DNA of 64,000 nucleotides from Clostridiales bacterium. Lineage in GTDB: Bacteria; Bacillota; Clostridia; Christensenellales; Aristaeellaceae. The translations under genes were made by a program, and so were the position numbers. This document shows positions 1 through 7,511 of this stretch, in pieces. How positions within the stretch are numbered: position 1 is the stretch's first letter; each line of letters begins with the position of its first letter. Location of the stretch: positions 20,237 through 84,236 of the forward strand of contig DUQF01000006.1 of NCBI GenBank assembly GCA_012837965.1, read 5' to 3'. The notes beneath the pieces are model-generated. The model did no database searches, was not told the DNA's origin, and was given only the letters and a program-made list of their open reading frames with translations.

Positions 1-1
1 C

Positions 2-166
2 CAGGGCAAATCTTTGGATGCGATGATTGCCGTTCATACGGAATACCGTTATCTTCCCTGTGAGAATTACTGCATTTTCTATTTGGAGAACGATGAAGAA
101 GTAGTGATTGTTCGCATTCTCCATCAAAAACAGGATTACCTTCGCGCTCTATTTCTTCAAAAGTAA
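2..166 (+). CDS. RelE/ParE-family toxin, C-terminal part (5' end outside window)
   Basis: An open frame enters from the left edge and stops at TAA 164-166, giving the last 54 residues of a protein. The tail (HTEYRYLPCENYCIFY, then VVIVRILHQKQDYLRALF) has the layout of RelE/ParE toxins: a strand with Y-R-x-L-P, a strand ending in F-Y, and a final strand V-x-I-V-R-I-L-H. Such toxins cleave mRNA on the ribosome or poison gyrase and pair with a small antitoxin, here presumably upstream and out of view. It lies just before a duplicated piece of the phage tail chaperone gene. The family call rests on motif layout only; the subfamily cannot be decided from this fragment. Confidence 0.7.
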   Translation, partial: QGKSLDAMIAVHTEYRYLPCENYCIFYLENDEEVVIVRILHQKQDYLRALFLQK

Positions 167-171
167 TCAGG

Positions 172-263
172 TAAGGCTTTACCGATCCCCACACCTCGTC
201 AATAAAAGCATGACGGGGTGTTTTCTTTATCTGCTCTCGCTGCGCGTCCCATGCCCACGGGCG
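172..263. repeat. Left copy of 92-bp direct repeat (tail chaperone 3' end)
   Basis: This stretch matches 1089-1180 with about 7 mismatches in 92. On the minus strand it encodes the last residues of the T part of the tail chaperone (ending ...FIDEVWGSVKP), but the stop codon is lost here. The two copies bracket the AbrB/PIN toxin-antitoxin pair, so the copy looks like a scar of cargo insertion. Confidence 0.9.
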
Positions 264-333
264 TAGACAAGCCAACCAATAGCGTGGTCAACAGCTCGCG
301 CAGGGTTTCTGCCACATTGCTTACCTTCTACTA

Positions 334-382
334 TTGCAAAAATAGGATAACGTGGTATAATAACGGTAAGAAAATCTTACCG
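334..382 (+). promoter_or_regulatory. Promoter and palindromic operator of the AbrB/PIN module
   Basis: TTGCAA (334-339) and TATAAT (356-361) are 16 bp apart. Immediately after the -10 box is a perfect inverted repeat, CGGTAAG (364-370), five bases, CTTACCG (376-382). A palindrome at the transcription start fits autorepression by the antitoxin, whose AbrB fold binds DNA as a dimer. The ribosome binding site GGAGG (387-391) follows. Confidence 0.75.
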
Positions 383-398
383 AAAAGGAGGGATTGTC

Positions 399-680
399 AT
401 GACTGAGTATTTAACGGAAGTTACCGCTATTTCTTCCAAAGGGCAGATTGTACTTCCTAAAGCCATACGCGACTCGCTTGCTTTGCAGCCGGGTTCAAAG
501 TTAATGGTTCTCAGCGATGGAGAGAACATCCTGCTCAAACCCATCATCAAGCCAGATCTCAAAGAGTTTCGTTCCATGATGGATCAAGCGGAAAAGTGGG
601 CAGCGGATGTCGGGCTGAGCGAGGAGGATATTGGCATTGCGGTCAAGGAAGTGCGCAGAGCTAAGAAACAGATAAAATGA
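399..680 (+). CDS. AbrB/SpoVT-type antitoxin
   Basis: The 93-residue protein starts with an AbrB swapped-hairpin DNA-binding domain (about residues 5-50, motif SSKGQIVLPKAIRDSLAL followed by PGSKL). A charged C-terminal helix (about 55-90) would bind the toxin. The start at ATG 399 has GGAGG eight bases upstream. It overlaps the PIN gene by four bases (ATGA), so the two are translationally coupled. As antitoxin it should neutralise the PIN nuclease and repress its own promoter through the palindrome at 364-382. The module lies on the strand opposite to the phage late genes, as expected for a lysogenic cargo gene. Confidence 0.88.
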   Translation: MTEYLTEVTAISSKGQIVLPKAIRDSLALQPGSKLMVLSDGENILLKPIIKPDLKEFRSMMDQAEKWAADVGLSEEDIGIAVKEVRRAKKQIK

Positions 681-1081
681 AGATCGTGATCGATACAAAT
701 GTTGTCGCGTCAGCAATTTTCTTTGGCGGTCAGCCTCGAAAACTTCTGGAACTGCTGCTTGAGCGCAGACTGGAAGCTTTTGTTTCACCGGAAATCATTG
801 AAGAATATCATGAAACCGTGCACTATCTTCAAAACAAATATCCGGTGAAAAAAGTCGCTGTACCGCTGACACACATTGTTGCGGCTTGCCAAATGATTGA
901 ACCTGAAACACAACTTCATGTTTGCCGTGATCCTGATGATGACAAGTTTATTGAATGCGCCATCGACGCACAGTGCTTGTATATCGTAAGCGGGGACAAA
1001 GACTTGCTTTCATTAAAACGGATAAAAGACATTCAAGTGGTAACGGTCGCGGAGTTTTTTCAGCGTGTCTGGAACGAATGA
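677..1081 (+). CDS. PIN-domain toxin (VapC-like ribonuclease)
   Basis: The 134-residue protein begins MKIVIDTNVVASAIF, with the first acidic residue of a PIN active site (D6). Further acidic positions follow in SPEIIEEY (about residue 47), RDPDDDKFIECA (about 88-99) and SGDKDLL (about 109-115), matching the usual PIN series. PIN toxins cleave RNA using Mg2+ or Mn2+. It is paired with the AbrB antitoxin and belongs to the group often annotated as PIN-family toxin component. The gene ends seven bases before the stop codon of the convergent tail chaperone extension. Confidence 0.88.
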   Translation: MKIVIDTNVVASAIFFGGQPRKLLELLLERRLEAFVSPEIIEEYHETVHYLQNKYPVKKVAVPLTHIVAACQMIEPETQLHVCRDPDDDKFIECAIDAQCLYIVSGDKDLLSLKRIKDIQVVTVAEFFQRVWNE

Positions 1082-1087
1082 GCAGCG

Positions 1088-1275
1088 TTAGGGCTTTACC
1101 GATCCCCACACCTCGTCAATAAAAGTATGACGGGGTGTTTTCTTTATCTGCTCACGCTGTGCATCCCATGCCCGCAGGCGAAGGAAGCCCAGCATATCCA
1201 TTTCATCGATTTCCTTCATCCGCCACCCGTTCTTTAGCAGCTCATTAAATGTAGCGTAGATATATTCCGGCAGCG
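1088..1275 (-). CDS. Tail assembly chaperone, T part made by -1 frameshift (gpGT-like)
   Basis: No start codon precedes this frame. It is open from upstream of the gpG stop to TAA 1088-1090, and reads LPEYIYATFNELLKNGW, then RMKEIDEMDMLGFLRLRAW, ending IDEVWGSVKP. If ribosomes slip back one base at the heptamer at 1336-1342, gpG continues through a Gly/Ser/Asp-rich linker (YDSGGAGSGTDSDGESEG) into this part. That is the standard arrangement in long-tailed phages, where a few percent of G is extended to GT and loads the tape measure protein. The full fusion would span 1665 to 1088. The product assignment rests on position, frame and the frameshift signal. Confidence 0.8.
1089..1180. repeat. 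Right copy of 92-bp direct repeat (native tail chaperone 3' end)
   Basis: This is the partner of 172-263. Here the sequence is continuous with the rest of the tail chaperone frame and keeps its TAA stop (1088-1090 on the minus strand), so this copy is the original. Confidence 0.9.
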
Positions 1276-1665
1276 TCAGGGTTCCTTCTGATTCTCCATC
1301 AGAATCTGTTCCGCTTCCTGCACCACCGGAATCGTAGGGAAAGTGTCCAGCACCTCAGTGGTCTGTGTCTGCACAGCCATCAGCGCCAGCGCAATATCAT
1401 GCATGAGACGGTCAGCCGGATAGTTGTCGTAGACTTCGTCCGGCGTGAATTGATTATTAAAAAGCAAGCAGAACCACTTCACCATGGTGTCCAGTGCGTC
1501 CGGGACAGTCAGTTGTTCCTGTGAAACATCCTTGCCCTCGATGGCATCCTGCGACAGGCGTACCAGCCGACCATACATTTTTGAGGCGGGCTCCATTTCA
1601 CGCAGCGCTCTGCCTGAAACAAAGTCCACAGTGTATTTCTTTTTGCCAAGCGAACATGTAATCAT
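1276..1665 (-). CDS. Tail assembly chaperone gpG-like
   Basis: A 129-residue protein starting MITCSLGKKKYTVDF. I place the start at 1665 because GGGAGG lies eight bases upstream; an ATG further out is not preceded by a ribosome site. It sits directly after the major tail protein gene, the usual slot for tail chaperones that keep the tape measure protein soluble. Residues 105-115 (LDTFPT) lie over a slippery heptamer. The frame stops at TGA 1276-1278 while the -1 frame continues. No enzymatic motif is seen. Confidence 0.8.
   Translation of the reverse strand: MITCSLGKKKYTVDFVSGRALREMEPASKMYGRLVRLSQDAIEGKDVSQEQLTVPDALDTMVKWFCLLFNNQFTPDEVYDNYPADRLMHDIALALMAVQTQTTEVLDTFPTIPVVQEAEQILMENQKEP
1336..1342 (-). 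other. Programmed -1 frameshift site TTTCCCT
   Basis: On the minus strand the gpG frame reads ACT-TTC-CCT. T-TTC-CCT fits X-XXY-YYZ, so both tRNAs can re-pair after slipping one base. The -1 frame is then open without interruption to 1088. The other bases between here and the gpG stop offer no heptamer of this form. Confidence 0.7.
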
Positions 1666-1743
1666 TCGTTTTTCCTCCCAAAACACAGAAAAGAATGCTG
1701 CCGCAGGGCATTCCTACGGCAGCAGGATTAACGGGGATCAGCC

Positions 1744-2355
1744 TCACGGAGAGGGCGTGAAGACAGGCTCATACACAGACTGCAGGAAGGTGACACCCTT
1801 CTCAGCCGTAAAACCATTCTCACCTTCATCCGCTACAGCTTGATAGCGTCCATCGCGAGTGCGCTTGATAGCGGTCCACGAAACTTCACCGGTTTGACGG
1901 TTAATTGTGGTGCCTTCCTTGGTGGCATAGTTTTCCGTCAGGGGCTTTGCACGAACCTTGTACAGCCATACATAGCGGAACTTGCCGTTGGACTTTTCAC
2001 TCTTGAAGCCGACCGCGAAATACGGCGGCTTATCCGTAGAAGTCCTGACCAGCACACCGTTATCATCAATCTGGTTGCCGAAGATCATTTCCTGGATGGC
2101 CAGCGGAATATCCGCCATCTTTGTATTGAATGTTAGGTTGGGATCCGGATACAGCACGTCAAATTCCACATCATCCGCATACTGGACGTCGGGATCCGCG
2201 TTTTCAGGGGTAACCGTTGCCTCAATCGCGCCAGCTACCAGCTGCAGCGCACCATAGGTCAGGGTCGTTTCGGTGTCCTCCGTCAAAGGAGCAATCACCA
2301 TGTTTTTGAGACCGACCGTAGAAGATACAGCCGGAGAAGCAGTAGGAGTCGGCAT
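1744..2355 (-). CDS. Major tail tube protein
   Basis: A 203-residue protein starting MPTPTASPAVSSTVGLKNMVIAPLT, with GGAGG nine bases upstream. The opening 'VGLKNMVIAPLTEDT' and the middle 'DVEFDVLYPDPNLTFNTKM...IPLAIQEMIFGNQ' resemble the phi13-type major tail proteins of Firmicutes siphophages. Such proteins form the stacked hexamers of the tail tube. It lies between the neck genes and the tail chaperone, which fits. The C-terminus (EKGVTFLQSVYEPVFTPSP) shows no added Ig-like domain. Confidence 0.8.
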   Translation of the reverse strand: MPTPTASPAVSSTVGLKNMVIAPLTEDTETTLTYGALQLVAGAIEATVTPENADPDVQYADDVEFDVLYPDPNLTFNTKMADIPLAIQEMIFGNQIDDNGVLVRTSTDKPPYFAVGFKSEKSNGKFRYVWLYKVRAKPLTENYATKEGTTINRQTGEVSWTAIKRTRDGRYQAVADEGENGFTAEKGVTFLQSVYEPVFTPSP

Positions 2356-2371
2356 AATATAATTCCTCCAA

Positions 2372-2782
2372 TTATCTGTTTTTTAGTTCGTCCCGAAGGA
2401 CACGCTTGATTTCTGAATAGGCCTCATCAGCCCGAGTGTCGAAGGCAGGCCGCACAAAAGGGTGAGCAGGAGCGGGCGCAGGGCCTCCATGGCCGAACTC
2501 AACCGGGTTTGCGTAGTACGCTTTGTGTTCCGAGTGATGGACACCAATGGTGATCTGCTTGCCGCCGCCACGTTTCTTTTTTACGTTGCCCGTATGAATA
2601 GAAGAATGCAGAGCACCTGTGATGATTTTCGGGTCAGTGCTGGCGTTATGAAGCATCTGAGCTTCAATCGGCGCAGCGCCTGCTCTCAGCGCACGGTTGA
2701 CGCCCGGTCCCTGCTCCAAAGCATTGGCCATGTTGACCATGTCATTTTGAAGGTCATCAAAGCCGCGCAGTTCAATTGCCAT
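2372..2782 (-). CDS. HK97 gp10-like tail completion protein
   Basis: I start this at MAIELRGFDDLQNDM (2782), with GAGAGG upstream, giving 136 residues; the frame is open further but the extra part overlaps the previous gene. The pattern (GFDD...AL..GA.PIEAQM, then TGALHSSIHTG, HSEHKAYYANPVEFGH and HPFVRPAFDT) is that of the gp10/HK97 neck family. These proteins cap the tail or join it to the head. The gene overlaps its upstream neighbour slightly, as is common in packed late operons. Confidence 0.85.
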   Translation of the reverse strand: MAIELRGFDDLQNDMVNMANALEQGPGVNRALRAGAAPIEAQMLHNASTDPKIITGALHSSIHTGNVKKKRGGGKQITIGVHHSEHKAYYANPVEFGHGGPAPAPAHPFVRPAFDTRADEAYSEIKRVLRDELKNR

Positions 2783-3137
2783 CGTCCACATCCTCTCTCC
2801 AGCACCATGTCCATTGGACTGTGTATTGCCGGGTAGCCGTGTCGTAGGCGGGCTGGTTGTAGCCTTTATCGGATTCCTCCACCATGGCAAAGCCGTAGCG
2901 ATACATAGCCGCCCGAATCGTATCCGCCATAGCGGTCGGATCGCTGCCGCTCCAGAGGTTCAGGTACACAAAAGTACGGAAGGAAGTCACGCGGTCATCT
3001 TGATGGCTTCCTTCCGTGGTAACCGTAGAATAAACACAATATTGCGGCGGCGGGTTCAGGTCCGATGTTGCAGCACGCCACACACCGGCGATGACGGGAA
3101 TTCCGATATCGCGAAGAGCGGCCTGTACCTGTTTCAT
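2772..3137 (-). CDS. Tail terminator-like neck protein
   Basis: A 121-residue protein, MKQVQAALRDIGIPVIAGVW, without catalytic motifs. Its place between the head closure protein and the gp10-like protein is where phages of this type encode the tail terminator (DUF3168 or gpU-like). The phrase 'NPPPQYCVYSTV' resembles the early strand of that fold. It overlaps 3134-3493 by four bases and the next gene by eleven. The role is inferred mainly from gene order. Confidence 0.6.
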   Translation of the reverse strand: MKQVQAALRDIGIPVIAGVWRAATSDLNPPPQYCVYSTVTTEGSHQDDRVTSFRTFVYLNLWSGSDPTAMADTIRAAMYRYGFAMVEESDKGYNQPAYDTATRQYTVQWTWCWREDVDDGN

Positions 3138-3493
3138 CCGCTCACCCCCTTGGCAATGGAAGCCTTCAGGCCCAGATAGGCGCGTTTAAAGCCGTACTCA
3201 CCCAGCGTTGAGATGTTCCATTTATCTCCTTGAAACAGCACCCACATGCCGGGCTTGATATCGCTGCGATACCGGATGGTGAAGTTGATAACGGCTTCGG
3301 CGTTCATAGCATCCGCTGCGCGGTAGTGTTGGTTTCCCGCGTCCGTTACAGCGGCCCAAGCCTTACAGACGATCACATCTCTGGCCACCGGATAACCGTT
3401 TTCATTCACAGGGCTTTCCGTGTACCCGATCTGGATCAAGTGTTTCAGATCCCCCGGATGTGGGTCGCTTTCAAAGTTCTTATAACCGCGCAA
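3134..3493 (-). CDS. Head-tail adaptor (head closure) protein
   Basis: A 119-residue beta-rich protein. The series DLKHLIQIGYTESPVNENGYP, then ARDVIVCKAWAAVTDAG, INFTIRYRSDIKPGMWVLFQG and KWNISTLGEYG follows the head-tail joining family (SPP1 gp16-like). Such proteins form the ring that stops DNA leaking after packaging. The start ATG at 3493 follows the gp6-like connector gene by 15 bases. It overlaps the next gene by ATGA. Confidence 0.85.
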   Translation of the reverse strand: MRGYKNFESDPHPGDLKHLIQIGYTESPVNENGYPVARDVIVCKAWAAVTDAGNQHYRAADAMNAEAVINFTIRYRSDIKPGMWVLFQGDKWNISTLGEYGFKRAYLGLKASIAKGVSG

Positions 3494-3508
3494 GCAGAAT
3501 CACCTCCG

Positions 3509-3817
3509 TTAGAACATTTTCCCAGGATCGCGGTGCGGGTACAGCAGATGGTCAAAGGCCATCCGCGTAGCCTTGTAAGTGGTCATATCGGGAATATCCC
3601 GATTCTCATAATAAAAACTGGTCATCAGAAGAACGGCCAGTCGGACGGGCTCCGGAGCTTCTGTCTGTGTTCCATCATTAGCTTGATGCTCAAAGGTCAC
3701 ACGGCAGTAGTCTTCGGCTTCTGCGGTTGCGCGCTTGATAAGGCTTTCGATGTAGGCATTTTCTTCATCATGCTGGATGCGCAGATGTGTTTTCACCTCA
3801 TCGACAGTAATGATCAT
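3509..3817 (-). CDS. Head-tail connector, gp6-like
   Basis: A 102-residue helical protein: VDEVKTHLRIQHDEENAYIE then SLIKRATAEAEDYC and RLAVLLMTSFYYENRD. This is the typical text of gp6-like connectors of HK97-type phages, which form the ring below the portal. The start overlaps the stop of the upstream gene by one base (TGATG), so the two are probably coupled in translation. Confidence 0.88.
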   Translation of the reverse strand: MIITVDEVKTHLRIQHDEENAYIESLIKRATAEAEDYCRVTFEHQANDGTQTEAPEPVRLAVLLMTSFYYENRDIPDMTTYKATRMAFDHLLYPHRDPGKMF

Positions 3818-4077
3818 CAGGGATCACCCGCCTCCATCAGCCCAGCTGCACGCAATGCCCCAAGCAAACGATTGTAATCCTCTCTCAGCTGGGCTACGGT
3901 GGTTGCCGTGCTGTCTGCCAGAAAAGGCAGAACGGTACCGCTACCCGCAGTGGGCAAGTCGAATAACCCATCTGCACCTTCCACGGCTGCACCAGGCAGG
4001 AAGGTCAGCTTGCCGCCCACCACCAGTTCATTGCCGCCGTGTGCAAAATAGTTTTTGGCCGAGCGTGTTTCACTCAT
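3817..4077 (-). CDS. Head fiber protein
   Basis: An 86-residue protein with a Gly-rich middle (GGNELVVGGKLTFLPGAAVEG) and a C-terminal helix (TTVAQLREDYNRLLGALRAAG). In Clostridia phages a gene of this form after the capsid gene is usually called head fiber protein, a surface decoration of the capsid. It starts 55 bases after the capsid gene. In the gap is a short hairpin (about 4095-4125, GGGAGCCA and TGACTCCC) with T-rich flank on the minus strand, which may end capsid transcripts partly. Confidence 0.65.
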   Translation of the reverse strand: MSETRSAKNYFAHGGNELVVGGKLTFLPGAAVEGADGLFDLPTAGSGTVLPFLADSTATTVAQLREDYNRLLGALRAAGLMEAGDP

Positions 4078-4132
4078 TTATTTTTCTCCCTTCTAAAAGG
4101 GAGCCACCCCTTAAGGATGACTCCCGTGGTTG

Positions 4133-5341
4133 TTAGGCCTGCACCAACACCTTCACCGCTTCGGGCAGGATCAGCTTGCCATCGACACGCTGGGAGGCAA
4201 GGAAACCCACCTGACCAGTCGGAGCATAGAGTTCATTCAGGCGCTTAAATGAACGGCCTTCACGGTCGGCTACCCAGTAGTAGCCGAGATCACCGAACAG
4301 AATGGTCTTGCTGCCGGTAGTCAAGGCAGGCATGAATCCGGAGGTATATACCGGACGGTTCAGAATGGTATCGGGGGTTCCGGCAGTCACGGAGGGCTGC
4401 CAGATGTAGTCGCCTGCGCCGTTCTTGAGTTTGCGCAGTGCTTTCACCGTGCTGTCGTTCATGATGAACACAGCATTTCTGCGATAGGGAGAGCGCAGGG
4501 AGTAGAACAGATCCATGACCTCATCAAAGGTTACGGCATCCGTTTTCGCGGCGGTAACGCCCGTCTGTGCGCCGCCGGTGGCAGCCAGAATGCCCAGCGG
4601 TTTTCCGGTACCATTGCCGGTAAAGAAGGCTTCTTCCTCGGCAGCGCCGATACGGCGAGCAAACTCTTTGGCGATGTAGCTGGGCATATCGAATACAGAA
4701 TCGTTGAGAAGCTCCTCGCTGATTTTGATCATGGTCGCCAGCTTATACGCGCCAATGGACACCTGGCCGAAGGCATCGTCGCTTTCAGGGTACTGGGCTT
4801 CTTCGTCGATCCACTGTGCAGTGCCTTTGGACGCGACGACAGGAATCTTCCGATCGCCGGAAGAGGTATGAATCACATGCGCCAGCTGACGGAATATGTT
4901 CTGTTCTTCCAGTGCTTCAATAAGAGTGTGTTCGTACTCGTCAGGGACCAGATAGCCGCCCTCGGAATCGGTGCCGACTTCCAGCGCATTCATCACCTCA
5001 TGAGGCACAGACTTGCTGCGCATAGTACGCCAGAAGTTGGTGGTGTAATCACGGGTACCACGCCCTGTCTTGCTTTCAGCTACTTCTTCTTTCGGGTGCA
5101 TAATCGGAGTGGAAACCAAGGGCCTGCTGGTTGCGCGGGACATCTCCACGTCAAGGGCTTCCAGCTTCTCCAGACGGACGATTTCCTTGCCGAGTTTGTC
5201 CACATCATCGATCATTTTGTTGTAGATGCTGTCATCCTCGGCTGACAACAGACCGTCAGTTCCGCGATGGCTATCGAGGAAAGCCTTAGCGGCGTTCCAG
5301 GCATTCAGGCGCTTTTCGCGCATTTCCATGAGTTCTTTCAT
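4133..5341 (-). CDS. Major capsid protein, HK97 fold
   Basis: 402 residues. About residues 1-110 are a helical, charged scaffold-like delta domain (MKELMEMREKRLNAWNAAK...). The mature part follows a Ser/Thr/Arg-rich stretch near residue 115. Features of the HK97 fold include GGYLVPDEYEHTLIEALEE, the E-loop region with SGDRKIPVV, LNDSVFDMPSYIAKEFARRIGAAEEEAFFTGNG (P-loop helix) and a C-terminal RVDGKLILPEAVKVLV. The neighbouring Clp-type protease would remove the delta domain during maturation. Highest-copy structural gene expected in the operon. Confidence 0.95.
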   Translation of the reverse strand: MKELMEMREKRLNAWNAAKAFLDSHRGTDGLLSAEDDSIYNKMIDDVDKLGKEIVRLEKLEALDVEMSRATSRPLVSTPIMHPKEEVAESKTGRGTRDYTTNFWRTMRSKSVPHEVMNALEVGTDSEGGYLVPDEYEHTLIEALEEQNIFRQLAHVIHTSSGDRKIPVVASKGTAQWIDEEAQYPESDDAFGQVSIGAYKLATMIKISEELLNDSVFDMPSYIAKEFARRIGAAEEEAFFTGNGTGKPLGILAATGGAQTGVTAAKTDAVTFDEVMDLFYSLRSPYRRNAVFIMNDSTVKALRKLKNGAGDYIWQPSVTAGTPDTILNRPVYTSGFMPALTTGSKTILFGDLGYYWVADREGRSFKRLNELYAPTGQVGFLASQRVDGKLILPEAVKVLVQA

Positions 5342-5354
5342 TCATTCTTCCTCC

Positions 5355-6068
5355 TTAAAGGTATTTAATTTGCTGCAGCTTTTTGTCATAGTCCGCTGCA
5401 TTTACACGGGTGTCTGTTGGTTTTTCTTCCGGCTTGGGAACAGAAGCCAGCAGACGATTCATGAGGTGTGCCGCTGCCGTTTTCCGGGCAAAAGAAAAGC
5501 CCGACATGTTGTCAGGCTCTTGGGTTCCGGAGGTGTAGAGGACTTCATCGCAGAAGCCAAGCTCTTTAGCCCTCCACGCATTCATCCATGTTTCGCTGTC
5601 CATTAGGTGGGATAGCTTGGAACGGGACAGGCCGGTTTTGATTTCGTATGCGTTGATAATGCTTTCCTTCACCTCGTCCAGCAGCTGAATGGCTTTCTGC
5701 ATTTCTGCGGAATCGCCCTGGGCTATGGTAAAAGGATTGTGGATCATCATCATACTGGTCGGGCTCATGCACACCCGTGTTCCAGCCATGGCGATTACGG
5801 AAGCAGCAGAGGCTGCCATACCATCAATCTGCACCGTCACATCATGGGGATAATCCATAAGCATGGTGTAGATTTGGCTGGCCGCAATGCAGTCGCCGCC
5901 GGGCGAATTGATATGAAGGGTGATCGGTCCTTTGCCGGAAAAGAGTTCTTTCTTAAAGGCTGCGGGGGTAATATCATCCGCGAACCAGCTCTCTTCAGCG
6001 ATCACGCCCTCCAGAAACAGGGTGCGAGTTTCATCTTCATCGCGAGCCCAGTTCCAGAACTTTTTCAT
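5355..6068 (-). CDS. Prohead protease, ClpP/S49-like
   Basis: 237 residues with the ClpP crotonase-like fold: HINSPGGDCIAASQIY (oxyanion region), DGMAASAASVIAMAG with the nucleophile serine (about residue 87), and MMMIHNPFTIAQGD with the catalytic histidine (about 111). In HK97-like phages this enzyme cleaves the capsid delta domain. It overlaps the portal gene by four bases. The last 40 residues are charged and likely flexible, ending in KKLQQIKYL. The intact dyad suggests an active enzyme. Confidence 0.93.
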   Translation of the reverse strand: MKKFWNWARDEDETRTLFLEGVIAEESWFADDITPAAFKKELFSGKGPITLHINSPGGDCIAASQIYTMLMDYPHDVTVQIDGMAASAASVIAMAGTRVCMSPTSMMMIHNPFTIAQGDSAEMQKAIQLLDEVKESIINAYEIKTGLSRSKLSHLMDSETWMNAWRAKELGFCDEVLYTSGTQEPDNMSGFSFARKTAAAHLMNRLLASVPKPEEKPTDTRVNAADYDKKLQQIKYL

Positions 6069-7273
6069 TTCGTAGGCTCCTTTCTTGCTTGATCAATGGG
6101 GATCATGTTGCCGTTGACAAGGTAAGCGTTGCCGCCTTCCGCGTCAGAGATGGGGTTGAGGTTTTCCAGTTCCCGGATATCATTGGCGCTCATCCAACCG
6201 TTTTGCCGTGCAATGGCATAGCCTTCCATACGGGACTTATAGTCCCCGCGCATCAGACCGTCGATATTGAACTGCACATAAAAGCACCCTTTCTCCTGGA
6301 TGGAAAAAAGGGCACGATTCATGGACTGTTCGATTCGGACAAGCCAAGGTCGGATGCTATGAACGGCAAAGTCAATGCTTTGATGCTCAATGTTCGAGAA
6401 AGTGGCGTGCTCCAGGTTGCCGACCAGATGCGGCGGTACCCTGAAGATTCGGCAGATCTCATCCACTTGAAACTTTCGTGTTTCGAGGAACTGCGCCTCA
6501 TTATTTGGAATGCTCAGGGGCGAGAAGGTCATGCCTTCTTCAAGAATAGCGACACGGTTAGCATTGGATGAACCGCCATAGGCACTATTCCAACTGTCTC
6601 TGACGGCCTTCGGATTCTTCACCGTATTGGGGTGAGTCAGGATGCCGGAGGGCCGTGCGCCGTTGGAGAAGAATTTGCTGCCATACTCCTCGGACGCGAT
6701 ACCTAAGCCGATGGCGCTTTTCTCCAGGGCGATGGGGCTGTAACCCATCACACCGTCAAAGCCAAGGCCGGGGATATGAAGGATGTCCTGCGGCTTGATA
6801 GAAACGGTCTTTCCATCGCTGGTTGTGTAGGTGTATTTCAGGGCTCCTTTATTATCCCTATCTACATTCATGCGATCCGGAAGCAAGGGGTACAGACCGA
6901 CAACCTGGTTTTTTCCGTTACGGATAATCTGACTGTAACTGTTGCCATATAGGAGCAGGTGTGCCAGCATGACCTCCCTGAAAACGAAGGATGTCATTTC
7001 GCTGTTGGGTTCGTCATGAAGCAGTCGATACAGTGGATGCTCCGTCGCTTTCTGGTTGCCGTCCGGTTTGCTTTCATATACGCCTAGCGGAAGACTGGCC
7101 ACCGTTTCCGAGATGACGCGCACACAGGCATATACCGTAGACAGTTGGATGGCTGTCTGCGCCGTGACAGGTTTGCCTGCGCCGCTAATGCCGAAATAAA
7201 AAACAGGCGCGGCGGACACCGCATCCTGAGGCTTATCCCGCGCACGGAACAAGTTGGTGAAGGGGTTTTTCAT
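6065..7273 (-). CDS. Portal protein, HK97 family
   Basis: 402 residues from ATG 7273, preceded by GGAGG at eight bases; the longer frame starts inside that site. Recognisable stretches are TAIQLSTVYACVRVISETVASLPLGVYE, PLYRLLHDEPNSEMTSF, LLYGNSYSQIIRNGK, VPPHLVGNLEHATFSNIEHQ and the C-terminal helical crown. The dodecameric portal is the DNA channel of the head and docks terminase. It is the first gene of the head operon here because the Abi gene interrupts the usual junction to terminase. Confidence 0.95.
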   Translation of the reverse strand: MKNPFTNLFRARDKPQDAVSAAPVFYFGISGAGKPVTAQTAIQLSTVYACVRVISETVASLPLGVYESKPDGNQKATEHPLYRLLHDEPNSEMTSFVFREVMLAHLLLYGNSYSQIIRNGKNQVVGLYPLLPDRMNVDRDNKGALKYTYTTSDGKTVSIKPQDILHIPGLGFDGVMGYSPIALEKSAIGLGIASEEYGSKFFSNGARPSGILTHPNTVKNPKAVRDSWNSAYGGSSNANRVAILEEGMTFSPLSIPNNEAQFLETRKFQVDEICRIFRVPPHLVGNLEHATFSNIEHQSIDFAVHSIRPWLVRIEQSMNRALFSIQEKGCFYVQFNIDGLMRGDYKSRMEGYAIARQNGWMSANDIRELENLNPISDAEGGNAYLVNGNMIPIDQARKEPTK

Positions 7274-7396
7274 TCTTTTTTCCTCCATAGAAGAAGAGAC
7301 GTTCGGTTAGCTGGATGCCCTTTGCATTTTCCACAATAATATCATGCTTAGAATTTTCTCTTGAATCGTCTTACCATTCGGATAATTTATGCTACG

Positions 7397-7425
7397 GTGA
7401 CAAAGAATTCCTTCGGTGTTATAAT
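7397..7425 (+). promoter_or_regulatory. Predicted promoter of the Abi gene
   Basis: GTGACA (7397-7402) and TATAAT (7420-7425) are separated by 17 bp. They face the Abi gene and away from the phage head genes, so the cargo gene would be expressed in the prophage state independently of late transcription. Confidence 0.55.
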
Positions 7426-7511
7426 ACTAAAGTCCATATTGCATAGCGATACAAATAGGGATAAAAACGCATTTTCACGCTAATATGACATTTTAATGCG
7501 GAGGACTTCAC

